DNA of 64,000 nt from Aquimarina macrocephali JAMB N27 (GCF_000520995.1 NZ_JACA01000035.1:62001-126000), one strand, 5' to 3'. Counted from the stretch's first letter, positions 19,054 through 27,770 are shown. The notes: a model not told the origin generated them from the sequence alone. Numbers and translations: made by a program.

Positions 19054-19057
19054 TGTT

Positions 19058-19639
19058 TTATAAATTTTTTAGTGCCTGTTTAATAATATTTTCAACTGTT
19101 TCTTTGGGGCTTTGTTTTAGAACTTTATCAATAGCTTTTTCTGCAATTTTTCGATTAAATCCTAGGGTTTCTAATGCAGATAACGCTTCATCTTTATTAG
19201 TATTGCTTTGCGACACTGAAACTTCGTCTATATTATATACTTTAAGGATTTTATCCTTTAGATCTATAATAACGCGTTGGGCAGTTTTGGCTCCGATTCC
19301 TTTAATAGATTGAATTGTAGCTACGTCATTAGAAGCTATTGCTTCTTTAATTTGATCGGGGTGTAATGAGGATAACATGGTTCTGGCTGTACTTGCTCCT
19401 ATTCCCGAAACCGAGATTAAAAGCCTGAAAATTTCTCTTTCTGATTTTTCGGCAAAACCAAATAAGGTATGAGAATCTTCTTTTACCTGCAGATGTGTAT
19501 ATAACTGTAGCACTTCTCCTTCGGGAATTAAAGAAAAAGTATGTAATGAAATATGTAATAAATACCCTACTCCACCACAATCTATTACTACATCAGTTGG
19601 ATTTTTTTCAACAAGCCTCCCCTTGATATGTGTGATCAT
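19058..19639 (-). CDS. ruvA: Holliday junction branch migration protein RuvA
   Basis: 193 residues with the three RuvA parts: an N-terminal OB fold (1-62, starting MITHIKGRLVEKNPTDVVID), a helix-hairpin-helix region (about 64-140, with VSGIGASTARTML and IKGIGAKTAQRVIIDLKDK) and a C-terminal three-helix domain (about 148-193) that contacts RuvB. RuvA tetramers hold the four-way junction while RuvB, encoded at 45501-46523, pumps DNA. The gene is followed by sprA after 4 bases. Confidence 0.97.
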   Translation of the reverse strand: MITHIKGRLVEKNPTDVVIDCGGVGYLLHISLHTFSLIPEGEVLQLYTHLQVKEDSHTLFGFAEKSEREIFRLLISVSGIGASTARTMLSSLHPDQIKEAIASNDVATIQSIKGIGAKTAQRVIIDLKDKILKVYNIDEVSVSQSNTNKDEALSALETLGFNRKIAEKAIDKVLKQSPKETVENIIKQALKNL

Positions 19640-19944
19640 TTGTTAAGTTAATGTACTCTTTTTGAGTTTTTATACTGCAAAAATAAATCCTGATCTTCAT
19701 CAGGGGTCAGTTTTTCTCTAATCTTATTTTTTTAGTAGCATTGTTAGTGCTATCAAAAAAAAACACTTTATCAGAGCATAAAATCATAATTATTATTGCT
19801 TGAATATTAAAATTCAAGAAGAGCTGAGTGTTAAGCAACCAAATGTAATAAAATTCTGCTACATACACGGGATAAAAAAGGCCCTTTAAGAATGGTGTAT
19901 TAATGGTGTTATATTTAGGTCAAATTTACTTACATACTTTAGTA
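19640..19944. other. Intergenic region upstream of ruvA
   Basis: 305 bases without a supported gene. It holds the ruvA promoter element (19678-19685) and AT-rich sequence with no coding pattern. It marks the right side of the ruvA-sprA unit, where the inserted block (AraC-type gene, HTH gene, IS1 copy) begins. Confidence 0.6.
19678..19685 (-). promoter_or_regulatory. Promoter -7 element of ruvA-sprA
   Basis: TATTTTTG on the minus strand matches TAnnTTTG and lies 39 bases before the ruvA start. No clear -33 TTG is visible at the expected distance. Confidence 0.45.
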
Positions 19945-20412
19945 CTATCGTAAACTCTCTCTATATGCCGTTGGTGTAACGCCTGTATGTTTTTTAAAAA
20001 CACTATAAAATGTACTTATATGGTTAAATCCTACTTCATAGCCGATCGCAGAGATTTTATATTTATCAAAATCCGGGTTACTTAGTAATACTTTGGCTTC
20101 TTCTACCCTGTATAGATTGATAAAATCTGTAAATCTTTGCTGTGATACCTGGTTTATTATTCCCGAAAGTGTTGACCTATTGGTTTTTAGTTTTTTGGCC
20201 AACGAATCTAGGGTTAGCTTCTGCTTTCTATAGATGTGTTCTTTTTCAATTACATCAGTTAACTTTTTAAATATAGGATGGTCTTTTGTGTATTTATCTA
20301 CTTTATAAGTATTCAGTTTTTTATATCTGCCATTAATTAAAATTTTACAGCGTACCATAACTCTTGCTATTTTAGAATGATATGCATCTCTATAACTCAT
20401 CGAATACAACAT
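19945..20412 (-). CDS. Short AraC-type DNA-binding protein
   Basis: 155 residues. The last 100 form an AraC-type double helix-turn-helix: LTLDSLAKKLKTNRSTLSGI for the first helix pair and ISAIGYEVGFNHISTFYSVF plus KKHTGVTPTAYRESLR for the second. Flavobacterial members normally carry a long N-terminal sensor (TPR or seven-helix membrane domain) before the sequence KYTKDHPIFKKL; here only about 45 residues precede it. It is either a stand-alone regulator or the remains of a longer one. It lies in the inserted block between ruvA and maeB, divergent from the small HTH gene. Confidence 0.82.
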   Translation of the reverse strand: MLYSMSYRDAYHSKIARVMVRCKILINGRYKKLNTYKVDKYTKDHPIFKKLTDVIEKEHIYRKQKLTLDSLAKKLKTNRSTLSGIINQVSQQRFTDFINLYRVEEAKVLLSNPDFDKYKISAIGYEVGFNHISTFYSVFKKHTGVTPTAYRESLR

Positions 20413-20477
20413 ATTAACCTAAATATCTTCATTTTTCATTTTTGTTTAAATTTCTTCAAATATAGGTAAATCTATCT

Positions 20478-20501
20478 TTTTGCGTCCTATAGTCCGCAAA
20501 A
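20478..20501. promoter_or_regulatory. Inverted repeat between two divergent regulator genes
   Basis: Arms ttttgcg and cgcaaaa (20478-20484, 20495-20501) around a 10-base centre, inside the 121-base gap between the AraC-type gene and the HTH gene. It could be an operator for either. The sequence TATCTTTTTG just upstream resembles a promoter element for the HTH gene. Confidence 0.35.
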
Positions 20502-20533
20502 TTTATTGTAACAACTTATTTCTTTGTTGTTAT

Positions 20534-20755
20534 ATGTCGGATATCAACAAAAGAATTTGTAATTATATTGCTAATGAATGGGTAGACAAAGCCAAGTCAA
20601 ATAGGGCTTTTGCTACTGACCATAATCTTGATGAAAAAACGGTAAGAAAGATTCTACGACCAGAAGGTTATAGGATTCCCGTGAGAACACTAGAGAAGAT
20701 ATGCGAAGCCAGAGAGATTAAGATTTCTGAGTTTTTCTGTTTAATAGGGCTATAA
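20534..20755 (+). CDS. Small helix-turn-helix protein
   Basis: 73 residues from the ATG at 20534-20536; the reading frame is open further upstream, but the extra residues (MRPIVRKIYCNNLFLCCY) look non-coding. The pattern RAFATDHNLDEKTVRKIL followed by RTLEKICEAREIKISEFF is that of an XRE-like HTH, as in small phage or toxin-antitoxin repressors. It is short enough to be a stand-alone repressor. No toxin partner is visible beside it. Confidence 0.75.
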   Translation: MSDINKRICNYIANEWVDKAKSNRAFATDHNLDEKTVRKILRPEGYRIPVRTLEKICEAREIKISEFFCLIGL

Positions 20756-20896
20756 GCTAATTTCTTTTTCAGACATACTCTCGATGCCCTGATAAAAAAT
20801 GGAAAACTTAAATCTATAGTATAAAAAACCCTGACAATCTTGCGCTTTAATTGACCAACAACTAATCAATAATATAAATACATATTTCATTTTACT

Positions 20897-21073
20897 TTAT
20901 CTTAAAAGTTCTCTTATTATTAATCCAATTCCAATTATAATAAAGCCTATACCACCGCTTATAAGATTCATCGTAAGACCTGTATACTTTTTTACATGAT
21001 TTCGGTAATAAATCAAAATAAGTGTACCAAACACGATTAATAAAAGCCCTAAAATTATATTAATAAAATCCAT
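20897..21073 (-). CDS. Small two-helix membrane protein, 58 residues
   Basis: Translating the minus strand from the ATG at 21071-21073 to a TAA at 20897-20899 gives 58 residues: a first helix at about 4-20 (INIILGLLLIVFGTLILIYY), a basic loop (RNHVKKYTG) and a second helix at about 35-53 rich in isoleucine and glycine. The helix-loop-helix layout with a positive loop is what a genuine small membrane protein looks like, and no in-frame stop interrupts it. It starts 11 bases after the severed gene tail at 21085. The family is unknown. Confidence 0.55.
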   Translation of the reverse strand: MDFINIILGLLLIVFGTLILIYYRNHVKKYTGLTMNLISGGIGFIIIGIGLIIRELLR

Positions 21074-21084
21074 ATATCTGCAAT

Positions 21085-21140
21085 TTAATTTTTTTCTTTT
21101 TCTTCTTCCGCTTTAGATTCCTCTCCGTTTTCGTAAAGGG
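21085..21140 (-). pseudogene. Severed 3' end of a gene beside the IS1 copy
   Basis: The minus strand reads TLYENGEESKAEEEKEKN and then a stop (TAA at 21085-21087). This acidic tail looks like a true C-terminus, but upstream the frame runs into a stop at 21166-21168 and no start is present, exactly where the IS1-family element begins. I infer that the element or a related deletion removed the 5' part of the gene. Where the rest went cannot be seen; no matching 5' end lies on the other side of the element. Confidence 0.4.
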
Positions 21141-21935
21141 TAGTATGTAACCCCCGATTTCCATATTAAATCATTGAGATCGGGATAGAAGTAATTTTTT
21201 ATGGTTAAGAAAACTATCCCCAAAAATAGATTCGTAAATGTGCTGTGAGATATACTTTGTTTCTCGAAAAACAAATTGTTCTTCTTGATAACCTTTTAAT
21301 ATGAGTACGTAAGGTTAAATTCTTACGTTCTATCCTATTGGTACAATACCGAAACACTTTATGAATTTCTTTAGGGATCAATCCTGGATAAATATTTAAT
21401 CGGTCGGTATAAATGCTCTTAGGCTTTAATAACACTAATTTATCTATCAAAGGTCTGATGGTATCTTTTGTTTTTCTACCAACAAAAAAATCAATAATGT
21501 TTTTGGTCTCTCTTTCTATAGCATATGTAATCCAGACTACATTGTTTTTACTACCAATAAAGCTCCACAGCTCATCGACCTCAAATTTGCAACCTAACTT
21601 ATTAAAATATGGAACTTTAATTTGATGACTAATTTTTAGCATTCTAGATAGTACTGTATTTTTTGAAATACCTATAATTCTAGAAATGCTCAAAATACCA
21701 CAACTTTCTTTGAGTAAACTTTTAATTAAAGTATCTGTTGTGGTTTGATACGCTTTATAAGAATATAAATCTTGGAATGAAGTACAACAATCTCTACATA
21801 AATAACGTTGTTTGCCATTTCTTTTACCTCGCTTTATACAATTTGGTTGGTTACAGTTTTTACAATTCATAATTACAAATATAACCAAGCACCAATTTGA
21901 CCCACGTAGCAATATAAAACCCTTATTTTATAGGT
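21138..21935 (-). mobile_element. IS1-family insertion sequence (ends approximate)
   Basis: One complete IS1-type transposase gene (21214-21870) with about 70 bases on each side. The ends are not sharply defined: gggt..gtatgtaac at 21138-21151 and the reverse complement of the sequence near 21907-21933 (gggttttatattgctac) are only loosely similar, so the terminal repeats are a guess. No target duplication was found. Confidence 0.5.
21214..21870 (-). CDS. IS1-family transposase
   Basis: 218 residues from the ATG at 21868-21870; a longer frame starts at 21912 but adds only 14 unlikely residues. The N-terminus has the InsA-like zinc finger (CKNCN..NCIKRGKRNGKQRYLCRDC), then a helix-turn-helix and the InsB-like catalytic part with DELWSFIGSK, YTDRLNIYPGLIP and the later NRIERKNLTLR, which match the D-D-E triad region. 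In classical IS1 the two parts are joined by a frameshift; here they are one continuous frame. The protein appears intact and may be active. Confidence 0.88.
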   Translation of the reverse strand: MNCKNCNQPNCIKRGKRNGKQRYLCRDCCTSFQDLYSYKAYQTTTDTLIKSLLKESCGILSISRIIGISKNTVLSRMLKISHQIKVPYFNKLGCKFEVDELWSFIGSKNNVVWITYAIERETKNIIDFFVGRKTKDTIRPLIDKLVLLKPKSIYTDRLNIYPGLIPKEIHKVFRYCTNRIERKNLTLRTHIKRLSRRTICFSRNKVYLTAHLRIYFWG

Positions 21936-21966
21936 TCTAAACAATCTTAAGTAGTGTAAACAACAT

Positions 21967-21994
21967 AAACAAGCCTCAATAAAGAGGCTTGTTT
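21967..21994. terminator. Hairpin terminator between maeB and the IS1 copy
   Basis: An 11-base-pair stem aaacaagcctc / gaggcttgttt (21967-21977, 21984-21994) with a 6-base loop and T-rich flanks. It lies about 140 bases past the maeB stop and probably ends maeB transcription before the insertion. Confidence 0.7.
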
Positions 21995-22083
21995 ATTATA
22001 TAAAATACTGATAATCAATCCTAAAAATACACTTTTTCTCAAAAGCACCAGTTTGGGACATTACCGTAATATACTACTATCTA

Positions 22084-22109
22084 ATCCGTAATTGTTCTGG
22101 ATTACGGTT
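22084..22109. terminator. Second hairpin just past maeB
   Basis: A 7-base-pair stem ccgtaat / attacgg (22086-22092, 22101-22107) with an 8-base loop, 24 bases past the maeB stop. It lacks a clear T run, so it may be an RNA 3' structure rather than a strong terminator. Confidence 0.4.
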
Positions 22110-22132
22110 GTTTGGTTTTACCAATCAATTGT

Positions 22133-24442
22133 TTAGACAACATCCGGCATTAATGATAATTGCAAATCTCTTTTTTCCTTCTGCTGAGCATCAATAACAG
22201 CAACTGCTGCCATATTGATCATTTCTTCTACACTTGCTCCCAACTGAAGGATATGAGCTGGCTTATTCATCCCCATCATAATAGGCCCTATAGATTCTGC
22301 ATTATTAATTTCGCTTAATAATTTGTAATTACTATTGGCCGAATCTAAATTAGGAAATACCAATGTATTCACCTTTTGTCCATTAAGCTTAGAGAATGGA
22401 AACTTATCCTTTCTCATTTTTCTGTTTAATGCAAAGTTCATTTGCAGTCCGCCATCTACAACAAGATTAGGATAATACCTATGCAAATATGCTACTGCAT
22501 CCTGCACTTTTGAAGCGGTAGGGTGTTTTGATGATCCAAAATTAGAATATGAAACCATCGCAATCACAGGCTTAACTCCAAACATCTCTACTGTTCTTGC
22601 GGTCATTTGCGCTATTTTTGCCAATTCTTTTGAAGAAGGCTCGATATTAATAGAGGTATCACTTATAAACAATGGACCTTTATCGGTCATCATTACATTC
22701 ATGGTTGCAATACGAGTTGCTCCTTTGGCAAGTCCTATCAAATCCATCATGGGTTTAACTACAGTTGGATAACTTCTGGAATATCCAGAAAGCAATGCAT
22801 CAGCATCTCCTTCATTAACCATCATAGCAGCAAAATAGTTACGCTCCCGCATTAATTTTTCTGCATCATAGAGGGTAATTCCTTTACGTTTATTGGTTTC
22901 CCAATATTGTTTAGCATATCTGTTTTTACGATCACATTCTTCATCTGCTTTAGGATCAATGATATCAACACCTGTAGGATCAAAATCAATCTCTTTCATC
23001 AGTTCGAGTATGATATCTTTACGTCCTAATAAAATCGGAAAAGCAATACGTTCTTCTTTAACTGTCTGAGCGGCTTTTAATACATCCAAATGATCTGCCT
23101 CTGCAAAAACAACGCGTTTAGGGTTTGTTTTTGCTCTGTCTAGTAATAATCGAACTAACTTATTATCATTACCCATTCGCTCCAGCAGTTCATCTTCATA
23201 CTTTTCCCAATCGGTAATGACTTCTGTTGCTACACCACTCTCGATAGCTGCTTTGGCTACCGCAGGAGGCACTTTTGCAATAAGTCTTGGATCAAAAGGT
23301 TTAGGAATGATATAGTCTTTACCAAAATTAAGACGTGTTTCTCCATATGCTATATTTACTTGCTCTGGAACAGGTTCTTTGGCTAACTCGGCTAATGCTT
23401 TTACAGCGGCCATTTTCATTTCTTCATTAATAGCTGTAGCTCTTACATCCAGCGCTCCTCTAAAAATAAAAGGAAATCCCAATACATTATTTACCTGATT
23501 AGGATGATCACTTCTTCCTGTAGCCATGATCACATCTTTACGAGCTTTAATTGCCAGATCATATTTTATTTCGGGATCAGGATTTGCCATTGCAAAAACA
23601 ACAGGGTTATCTGCCATAGTTACCAACATATCCGGAGTTACCAAATTAGCCATCGACAAACCTATAAATACATCTGCATCTCTCATTGCATCTTCTAAGT
23701 CATTTAGATCACGATCTGTGGCAAATTCTGCTTTTTCGGGAGTAAGACTCTCCCGGTCTTTACGAATTACACCTTTACTATCGGTCATGACGATATTTTC
23801 GGCTTTGGCACCAAAAGCTTTATACAATCTTGTACAAGATACTGCTGCAGCACCGGCACCACTAACCACAATTCTTACTTCTTCAATGTTTTTATTTGCA
23901 ATTTCTAATGCATTTAATAACGCAGCGGCAGAAATTATGGCTGTACCATGTTGATCATCATGCATTACCGGGATATCCAGTTCTTCTTTTAATCGTCTTT
24001 CGATCTCGAAGGCTTCTGGAGCTTTAATATCTTCAAGGTTTATTCCCCCAAATGTTGGAGCAATGTTTTTAACTGTTTCGATAAAAGCATCTACATCTTT
24101 GGTATCTACTTCGATATCAAACACATCAATATCGGCAAATATCTTAAACAATAACCCTTTTCCTTCCATTACAGGTTTTGAAGCTTCTGGACCAATATCT
24201 CCTAATCCTAATACCGCAGTACCATTTGATATTACAGCAACCAGATTTCCTTTTGCTGTATATTTATAAACATCTGCTTTATTTTTTTCGATTTCCAAAC
24301 AAGGCTCTGCAACACCAGGAGAATATGCTAAAGACAAATCTCTTTGAGTTGCATATTTTTTAGTAGGAACGACTTTAATTTTACCCGGGGTAGGCTTGGC
24401 ATGATATACTAATGCCTCTCTTCTTTTACTTTCGATACTCAT
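22133..24442 (-). CDS. maeB: NADP-dependent malic enzyme with phosphotransacetylase-like domain
   Basis: 769 residues, the usual size of the two-part enzyme. Residues 1 to about 425 are the malic enzyme: YSPGVAEPC near 40, HDDQHGTA at about 160, the nucleotide-binding VVSGAGAAAVSC and FAMANPDPEIKYD. Residues from about 430 on are the phosphotransacetylase-like domain that acts as a regulatory part rather than a transferase. It turns malate to pyruvate and CO2 in the cytoplasm, making NADPH. It sits between queG and ruvA in the presumed backbone, now separated from ruvA by an insertion and from queG by a sugar locus. Confidence 0.96.
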   Translation of the reverse strand: MSIESKRREALVYHAKPTPGKIKVVPTKKYATQRDLSLAYSPGVAEPCLEIEKNKADVYKYTAKGNLVAVISNGTAVLGLGDIGPEASKPVMEGKGLLFKIFADIDVFDIEVDTKDVDAFIETVKNIAPTFGGINLEDIKAPEAFEIERRLKEELDIPVMHDDQHGTAIISAAALLNALEIANKNIEEVRIVVSGAGAAAVSCTRLYKAFGAKAENIVMTDSKGVIRKDRESLTPEKAEFATDRDLNDLEDAMRDADVFIGLSMANLVTPDMLVTMADNPVVFAMANPDPEIKYDLAIKARKDVIMATGRSDHPNQVNNVLGFPFIFRGALDVRATAINEEMKMAAVKALAELAKEPVPEQVNIAYGETRLNFGKDYIIPKPFDPRLIAKVPPAVAKAAIESGVATEVITDWEKYEDELLERMGNDNKLVRLLLDRAKTNPKRVVFAEADHLDVLKAAQTVKEERIAFPILLGRKDIILELMKEIDFDPTGVDIIDPKADEECDRKNRYAKQYWETNKRKGITLYDAEKLMRERNYFAAMMVNEGDADALLSGYSRSYPTVVKPMMDLIGLAKGATRIATMNVMMTDKGPLFISDTSINIEPSSKELAKIAQMTARTVEMFGVKPVIAMVSYSNFGSSKHPTASKVQDAVAYLHRYYPNLVVDGGLQMNFALNRKMRKDKFPFSKLNGQKVNTLVFPNLDSANSNYKLLSEINNAESIGPIMMGMNKPAHILQLGASVEEMINMAAVAVIDAQQKEKRDLQLSLMPDVV

Positions 24443-24477
24443 ACTAAATCAAGATATATGTGCTAATAAAAATAAAG

Positions 24478-24522
24478 ATCAAAATACCATAACTACGTAA
24501 TTTGCGGTTATGGTATTTTGAT
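24478..24522. terminator. Long hairpin between the trehalase gene and maeB
   Basis: A perfect 16-base-pair stem (24478-24493 with 24507-24522; arms atcaaaataccataac and gttatggtattttgat) and a 13-base loop, followed on the minus strand by ctttatttttatt. It can end the trehalase transcript 126 bases past its stop. It also lies downstream of a -7-like element (24536-24543), so it may sit in the maeB leader. Confidence 0.75.
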
Positions 24523-24535
24523 ACTAATATATATA

Positions 24536-24543
24536 CAAAGGTA
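24536..24543 (-). promoter_or_regulatory. Possible maeB promoter -7 element
   Basis: TACCTTTG on the minus strand matches TAnnTTTG. It lies 94 bases before the maeB start, with the 16-base-pair hairpin between. No good -33 TTG is seen. Confidence 0.4.
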
Positions 24544-24647
24544 CAAGTCTGTATGAGATGCGGAAATTAATATAAAGGAATCTTTGCGAAAAATCAGAAT
24601 TGAGAAAAAACACCCTGCATTTAACAATCTTATTAAAGATTTATCAA

Positions 24648-26531
24648 TTAATTATTGATTTTACTGAATATTTCATCAGGATCCACAAGTTGATTTAATT
24701 TATACTTATATTCAATAGGCAAAAGGCTTAACCCTAGTTGATAGGAAGCATTCATCCATCCAAAACCACCATCGGGAACATATTTAAAATCAGACCCTAC
24801 ATTACCATACTCTACATTTACCTTATAAGTACCATTAACAACATCAAACTTTTCAGGAATAATACCATTATAATCTGCTGCATTTTTAGTGATCATCCAT
24901 AGCCATCGATATATAAGCTCTTCTGCCAGATCCTGATACCCATAATTAAGTAATCCTTTCCAGATTATCATTTGATGTGGTGCCCACCCAAACGGGTAGT
25001 CCCATTGTCGTTGTGGTGCATCTTCTGGAACATCATGAAGTGAAGCTTTAGAGCTTCCGGTAATCCCGAATTTATATTTTAGCTTAGGCAATAAGTACGC
25101 TATGATACTTTTTGCCTGATCAGCTGTACATATTTTTGCCCATAATGGATAAAACCCGGTTGCTGATTCAAAATGGGTTTTCTTTTTTTCTAACAGATTA
25201 TAATCAAAATAACTTCCTGTTTCTTCATCCCACAGGTATTGATTCATTAGTGCTATTCGTTTGGATGCAACATCATCCCAATACTCTGATCGCAATTTTC
25301 TGTCTTCATATACAAATACATTATTAAAAAAATTCTTGATGATATATGCCAGATCTTTTTCATACTTATATACTAATGTATTAAGATCTACAGTAGTTAG
25401 ATCGGCACATATCCCCTCTAATCTATATGTGGTATCATGACCACTTTCTCTTACACTTCGATCATGCAAAAAATATTGATCAAGTTCTTCACTATCAATC
25501 TCTCTTTGCAGGTATTTTTTTCTAAATTCTTCGATGGATTGCGAATCGTTATTCTTATATTTATGTAATATGTAATCATAATGTCCCTCTTCTACTTCTG
25601 CTGTTATACCTATCCCCTCTGCATAAAATCTGTTCAATCCATTTGACGCTAATCTTTTTCCTGATTGCATCCAAACAGTTTCATATTCATAAATAGCTGT
25701 CCTTACACATTCCTCTAGCCAGGAGATGGGTGTTTGATCTCTATATTTTTCATAATATTCTACAACCATAGATGTATAAAAGGGAGGTTGAGTTCTTGTT
25801 AGATAATAACTTCTATTGGCATTTAGAATTTTACCATAATTCTTGATTTGATATGTGAAATTATCTATCATTCCTTTAGAAAGTTCTTTTCTGGCATCCA
25901 GCAAAAGACCTATATTTATAAAATAGCTATCCCATCCATACATTTCATTAAATCTTCCTCCCGGAACCAAAAACGGAACAGCTTCTTTTTTATGATTAGT
26001 AGTGGTTAATGCTAATCCTAAAATCCCAGGTTTATCATTTATGGATCGCACAAATTCTGGCGTTATTTTTTCGGGAAGAGTCTCCAGTATAATATGATCT
26101 ATTTCTTTTGTAACTTCTTGATAATAAGAATAGGCTTCTTTATCATAAAAAGGAACATATAACCGTTTCTCTTTTATATCACGTTTATCATCAGACAGAA
26201 TTTTTTCAATACCACTTCGATCCAGTTTTCTGGTCAACCGATCCCAATAGTGCTCTTTTATCATTTTAGAGATTCTAATGCTTGGTTGCTGTTTTATCTC
26301 TGTTAAAGAAATTTCTATAATCCCTTCCTGGTTTTCTTTTGCCAACTCTAATTCCTGAAGCAAATTAGACAGGTGATAGGTTCCCCGAATAGTATAAACT
26401 TCGTTACTAATGGTATGTATTTTAAATTCTTTTGGACCCTGATCATCAATGGTAATCTTCTTGTCTTTATCGGTATCTTCTTGTTGAAGTAAACTGTGTA
26501 AGACATCTTTTTTATATATTTTAATCAACAT
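24648..26531 (-). CDS. Trehalase, neutral (fungal-like) type with calcium-binding domain
   Basis: 627 residues, GH37. Both trehalase signatures are present: PGGRFNEMYGWDSY (190-203) and QRQWDYPFGWAPHQ (507-520), with GHDTTYR at 364-370 holding the probable catalytic aspartate. The N-terminus is unusual: DTDKDKKITIDDQGPK (19-34) has the spaced acidic residues of the Ca2+-binding loop of fungal neutral trehalases, followed by YTIRGTYHLSNLLQELELA, also like those enzymes. There is no signal peptide, so it should act in the cytoplasm, splitting trehalose to two glucoses. The start overlaps the end of the MFS gene by 11 bases, so sugar import and cleavage are coupled. Confidence 0.93.
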   Translation of the reverse strand: MLIKIYKKDVLHSLLQQEDTDKDKKITIDDQGPKEFKIHTISNEVYTIRGTYHLSNLLQELELAKENQEGIIEISLTEIKQQPSIRISKMIKEHYWDRLTRKLDRSGIEKILSDDKRDIKEKRLYVPFYDKEAYSYYQEVTKEIDHIILETLPEKITPEFVRSINDKPGILGLALTTTNHKKEAVPFLVPGGRFNEMYGWDSYFINIGLLLDARKELSKGMIDNFTYQIKNYGKILNANRSYYLTRTQPPFYTSMVVEYYEKYRDQTPISWLEECVRTAIYEYETVWMQSGKRLASNGLNRFYAEGIGITAEVEEGHYDYILHKYKNNDSQSIEEFRKKYLQREIDSEELDQYFLHDRSVRESGHDTTYRLEGICADLTTVDLNTLVYKYEKDLAYIIKNFFNNVFVYEDRKLRSEYWDDVASKRIALMNQYLWDEETGSYFDYNLLEKKKTHFESATGFYPLWAKICTADQAKSIIAYLLPKLKYKFGITGSSKASLHDVPEDAPQRQWDYPFGWAPHQMIIWKGLLNYGYQDLAEELIYRWLWMITKNAADYNGIIPEKFDVVNGTYKVNVEYGNVGSDFKYVPDGGFGWMNASYQLGLSLLPIEYKYKLNQLVDPDEIFSKINN

Positions 26532-27741
26532 TATTTCTTGTTAATTTGTGTAATACCAGTAATGTCAATAACAGTAAAATCATTGGTATTATCGTATAAT
26601 AAAATGCTTGTTGGGCACCAACATTTTTAAATAACCAGCCTACTATTGTAGATCCTGTAGTGCCTCCTAAAGCAGAAAAAACTACGATAAGACCAGTCAT
26701 AGAACTATGTAATTTTTTGGGCAAAGCACTTAATACGGCAGAATTTATTAAAGGATATATCGGAGCAATACATAATCCAATAAGTGGAAACGCATATCCT
26801 ATCCATGGTATATCTGTAATCTTTTGGATTTCCTGCACCTCAACATTAAGGGTTTTTGGTAAAATAAAAACTACCATAAGTATTGCTAATCCTATACATA
26901 CGGTAAGAATATAAACCCAAGGTATTCGTTTTGATAAAATTCCTGCACCTATCCTTCCTATAGCCAGTGATATTGCAAAAACGCTAGACATCATAATACT
27001 TACATTAGGAGGAAGTTGTAATACCCTTTTATAAAATGTAGGTAACCATGTCATCACTCCTTGTTCTACCATCACAAATAGAAAGGCACTACCAACAAAT
27101 ACGATGACCAGCATTTTGGTACATAAAAGCATCATTTGCCTGATATCGTCTAATAGATTTACACCCGGAATTTCATTTCCTTCCTCAAATCTGGTAAAGA
27201 ACAGCAATAGAAATGACACAAAAATCAATGCCGCCAAAAGCCAATACACCCGTAACCATGCATCTGGATCATTATCATTATTAAATCCGGGAAACAGAAA
27301 ATAAGCCGTAGCTATTCCTATCATAAAAACCCCTTCTATAGTACTCATTAAACTATTGTGGGCTCTTTTGGTTTCTGTAATTATCCCTATTAATGTATAT
27401 ACCGAAACTTTAACTAAGGCAAAGGATACTCCTATTGCAGCAAAAAGAAGTTTTGCAGACCAGAAAGAATTACCATAATACATCCCCAAACACCCAATAA
27501 AAGAAATCAATAACCCGGACAATATTGCCTTTTTATACCCTATTCTTGGTAAAAAAGAAGCGATTAAAAATGAAACCAATGCTATCGGCAAATCTTTAAA
27601 CCATTCTAAAGTACTTGCCTCGATCTCATCAACATGGTAATTCTCCAGAGATTTTAAGATCACTATCCCCACACTATTAAGGAGGATAGCAAAAATAAAA
27701 TAGTTGATAAACAAGGATATTTTTATAGATATATTCTTCAT
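26521..27741 (-). CDS. MFS sugar transporter, probable trehalose or disaccharide carrier
   Basis: 406 residues with about twelve transmembrane helices in two halves. It belongs to the major facilitator superfamily; GAGILSKRIPW after the middle resembles the family loop motif. There is no signal peptide, as expected for an inner-membrane carrier. It overlaps the trehalase gene by 11 bases and lies in a unit with a TonB-dependent receptor and a divergent LacI regulator. From that context I infer import of trehalose or a related glucoside across the inner membrane; the substrate is not readable from sequence. Confidence 0.88.
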   Translation of the reverse strand: MKNISIKISLFINYFIFAILLNSVGIVILKSLENYHVDEIEASTLEWFKDLPIALVSFLIASFLPRIGYKKAILSGLLISFIGCLGMYYGNSFWSAKLLFAAIGVSFALVKVSVYTLIGIITETKRAHNSLMSTIEGVFMIGIATAYFLFPGFNNDNDPDAWLRVYWLLAALIFVSFLLLFFTRFEEGNEIPGVNLLDDIRQMMLLCTKMLVIVFVGSAFLFVMVEQGVMTWLPTFYKRVLQLPPNVSIMMSSVFAISLAIGRIGAGILSKRIPWVYILTVCIGLAILMVVFILPKTLNVEVQEIQKITDIPWIGYAFPLIGLCIAPIYPLINSAVLSALPKKLHSSMTGLIVVFSALGGTTGSTIVGWLFKNVGAQQAFYYTIIPMILLLLTLLVLHKLTRNNVD

Positions 27742-27770
27742 TAAAAATAGTCGTGACTGGTTATTAATTT

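Noticed and set aside
23526-23954. 142-residue antisense frame over maeB
   Set aside because: Shadow of the malic enzyme; repetitive Ala/Ser content without family signal.
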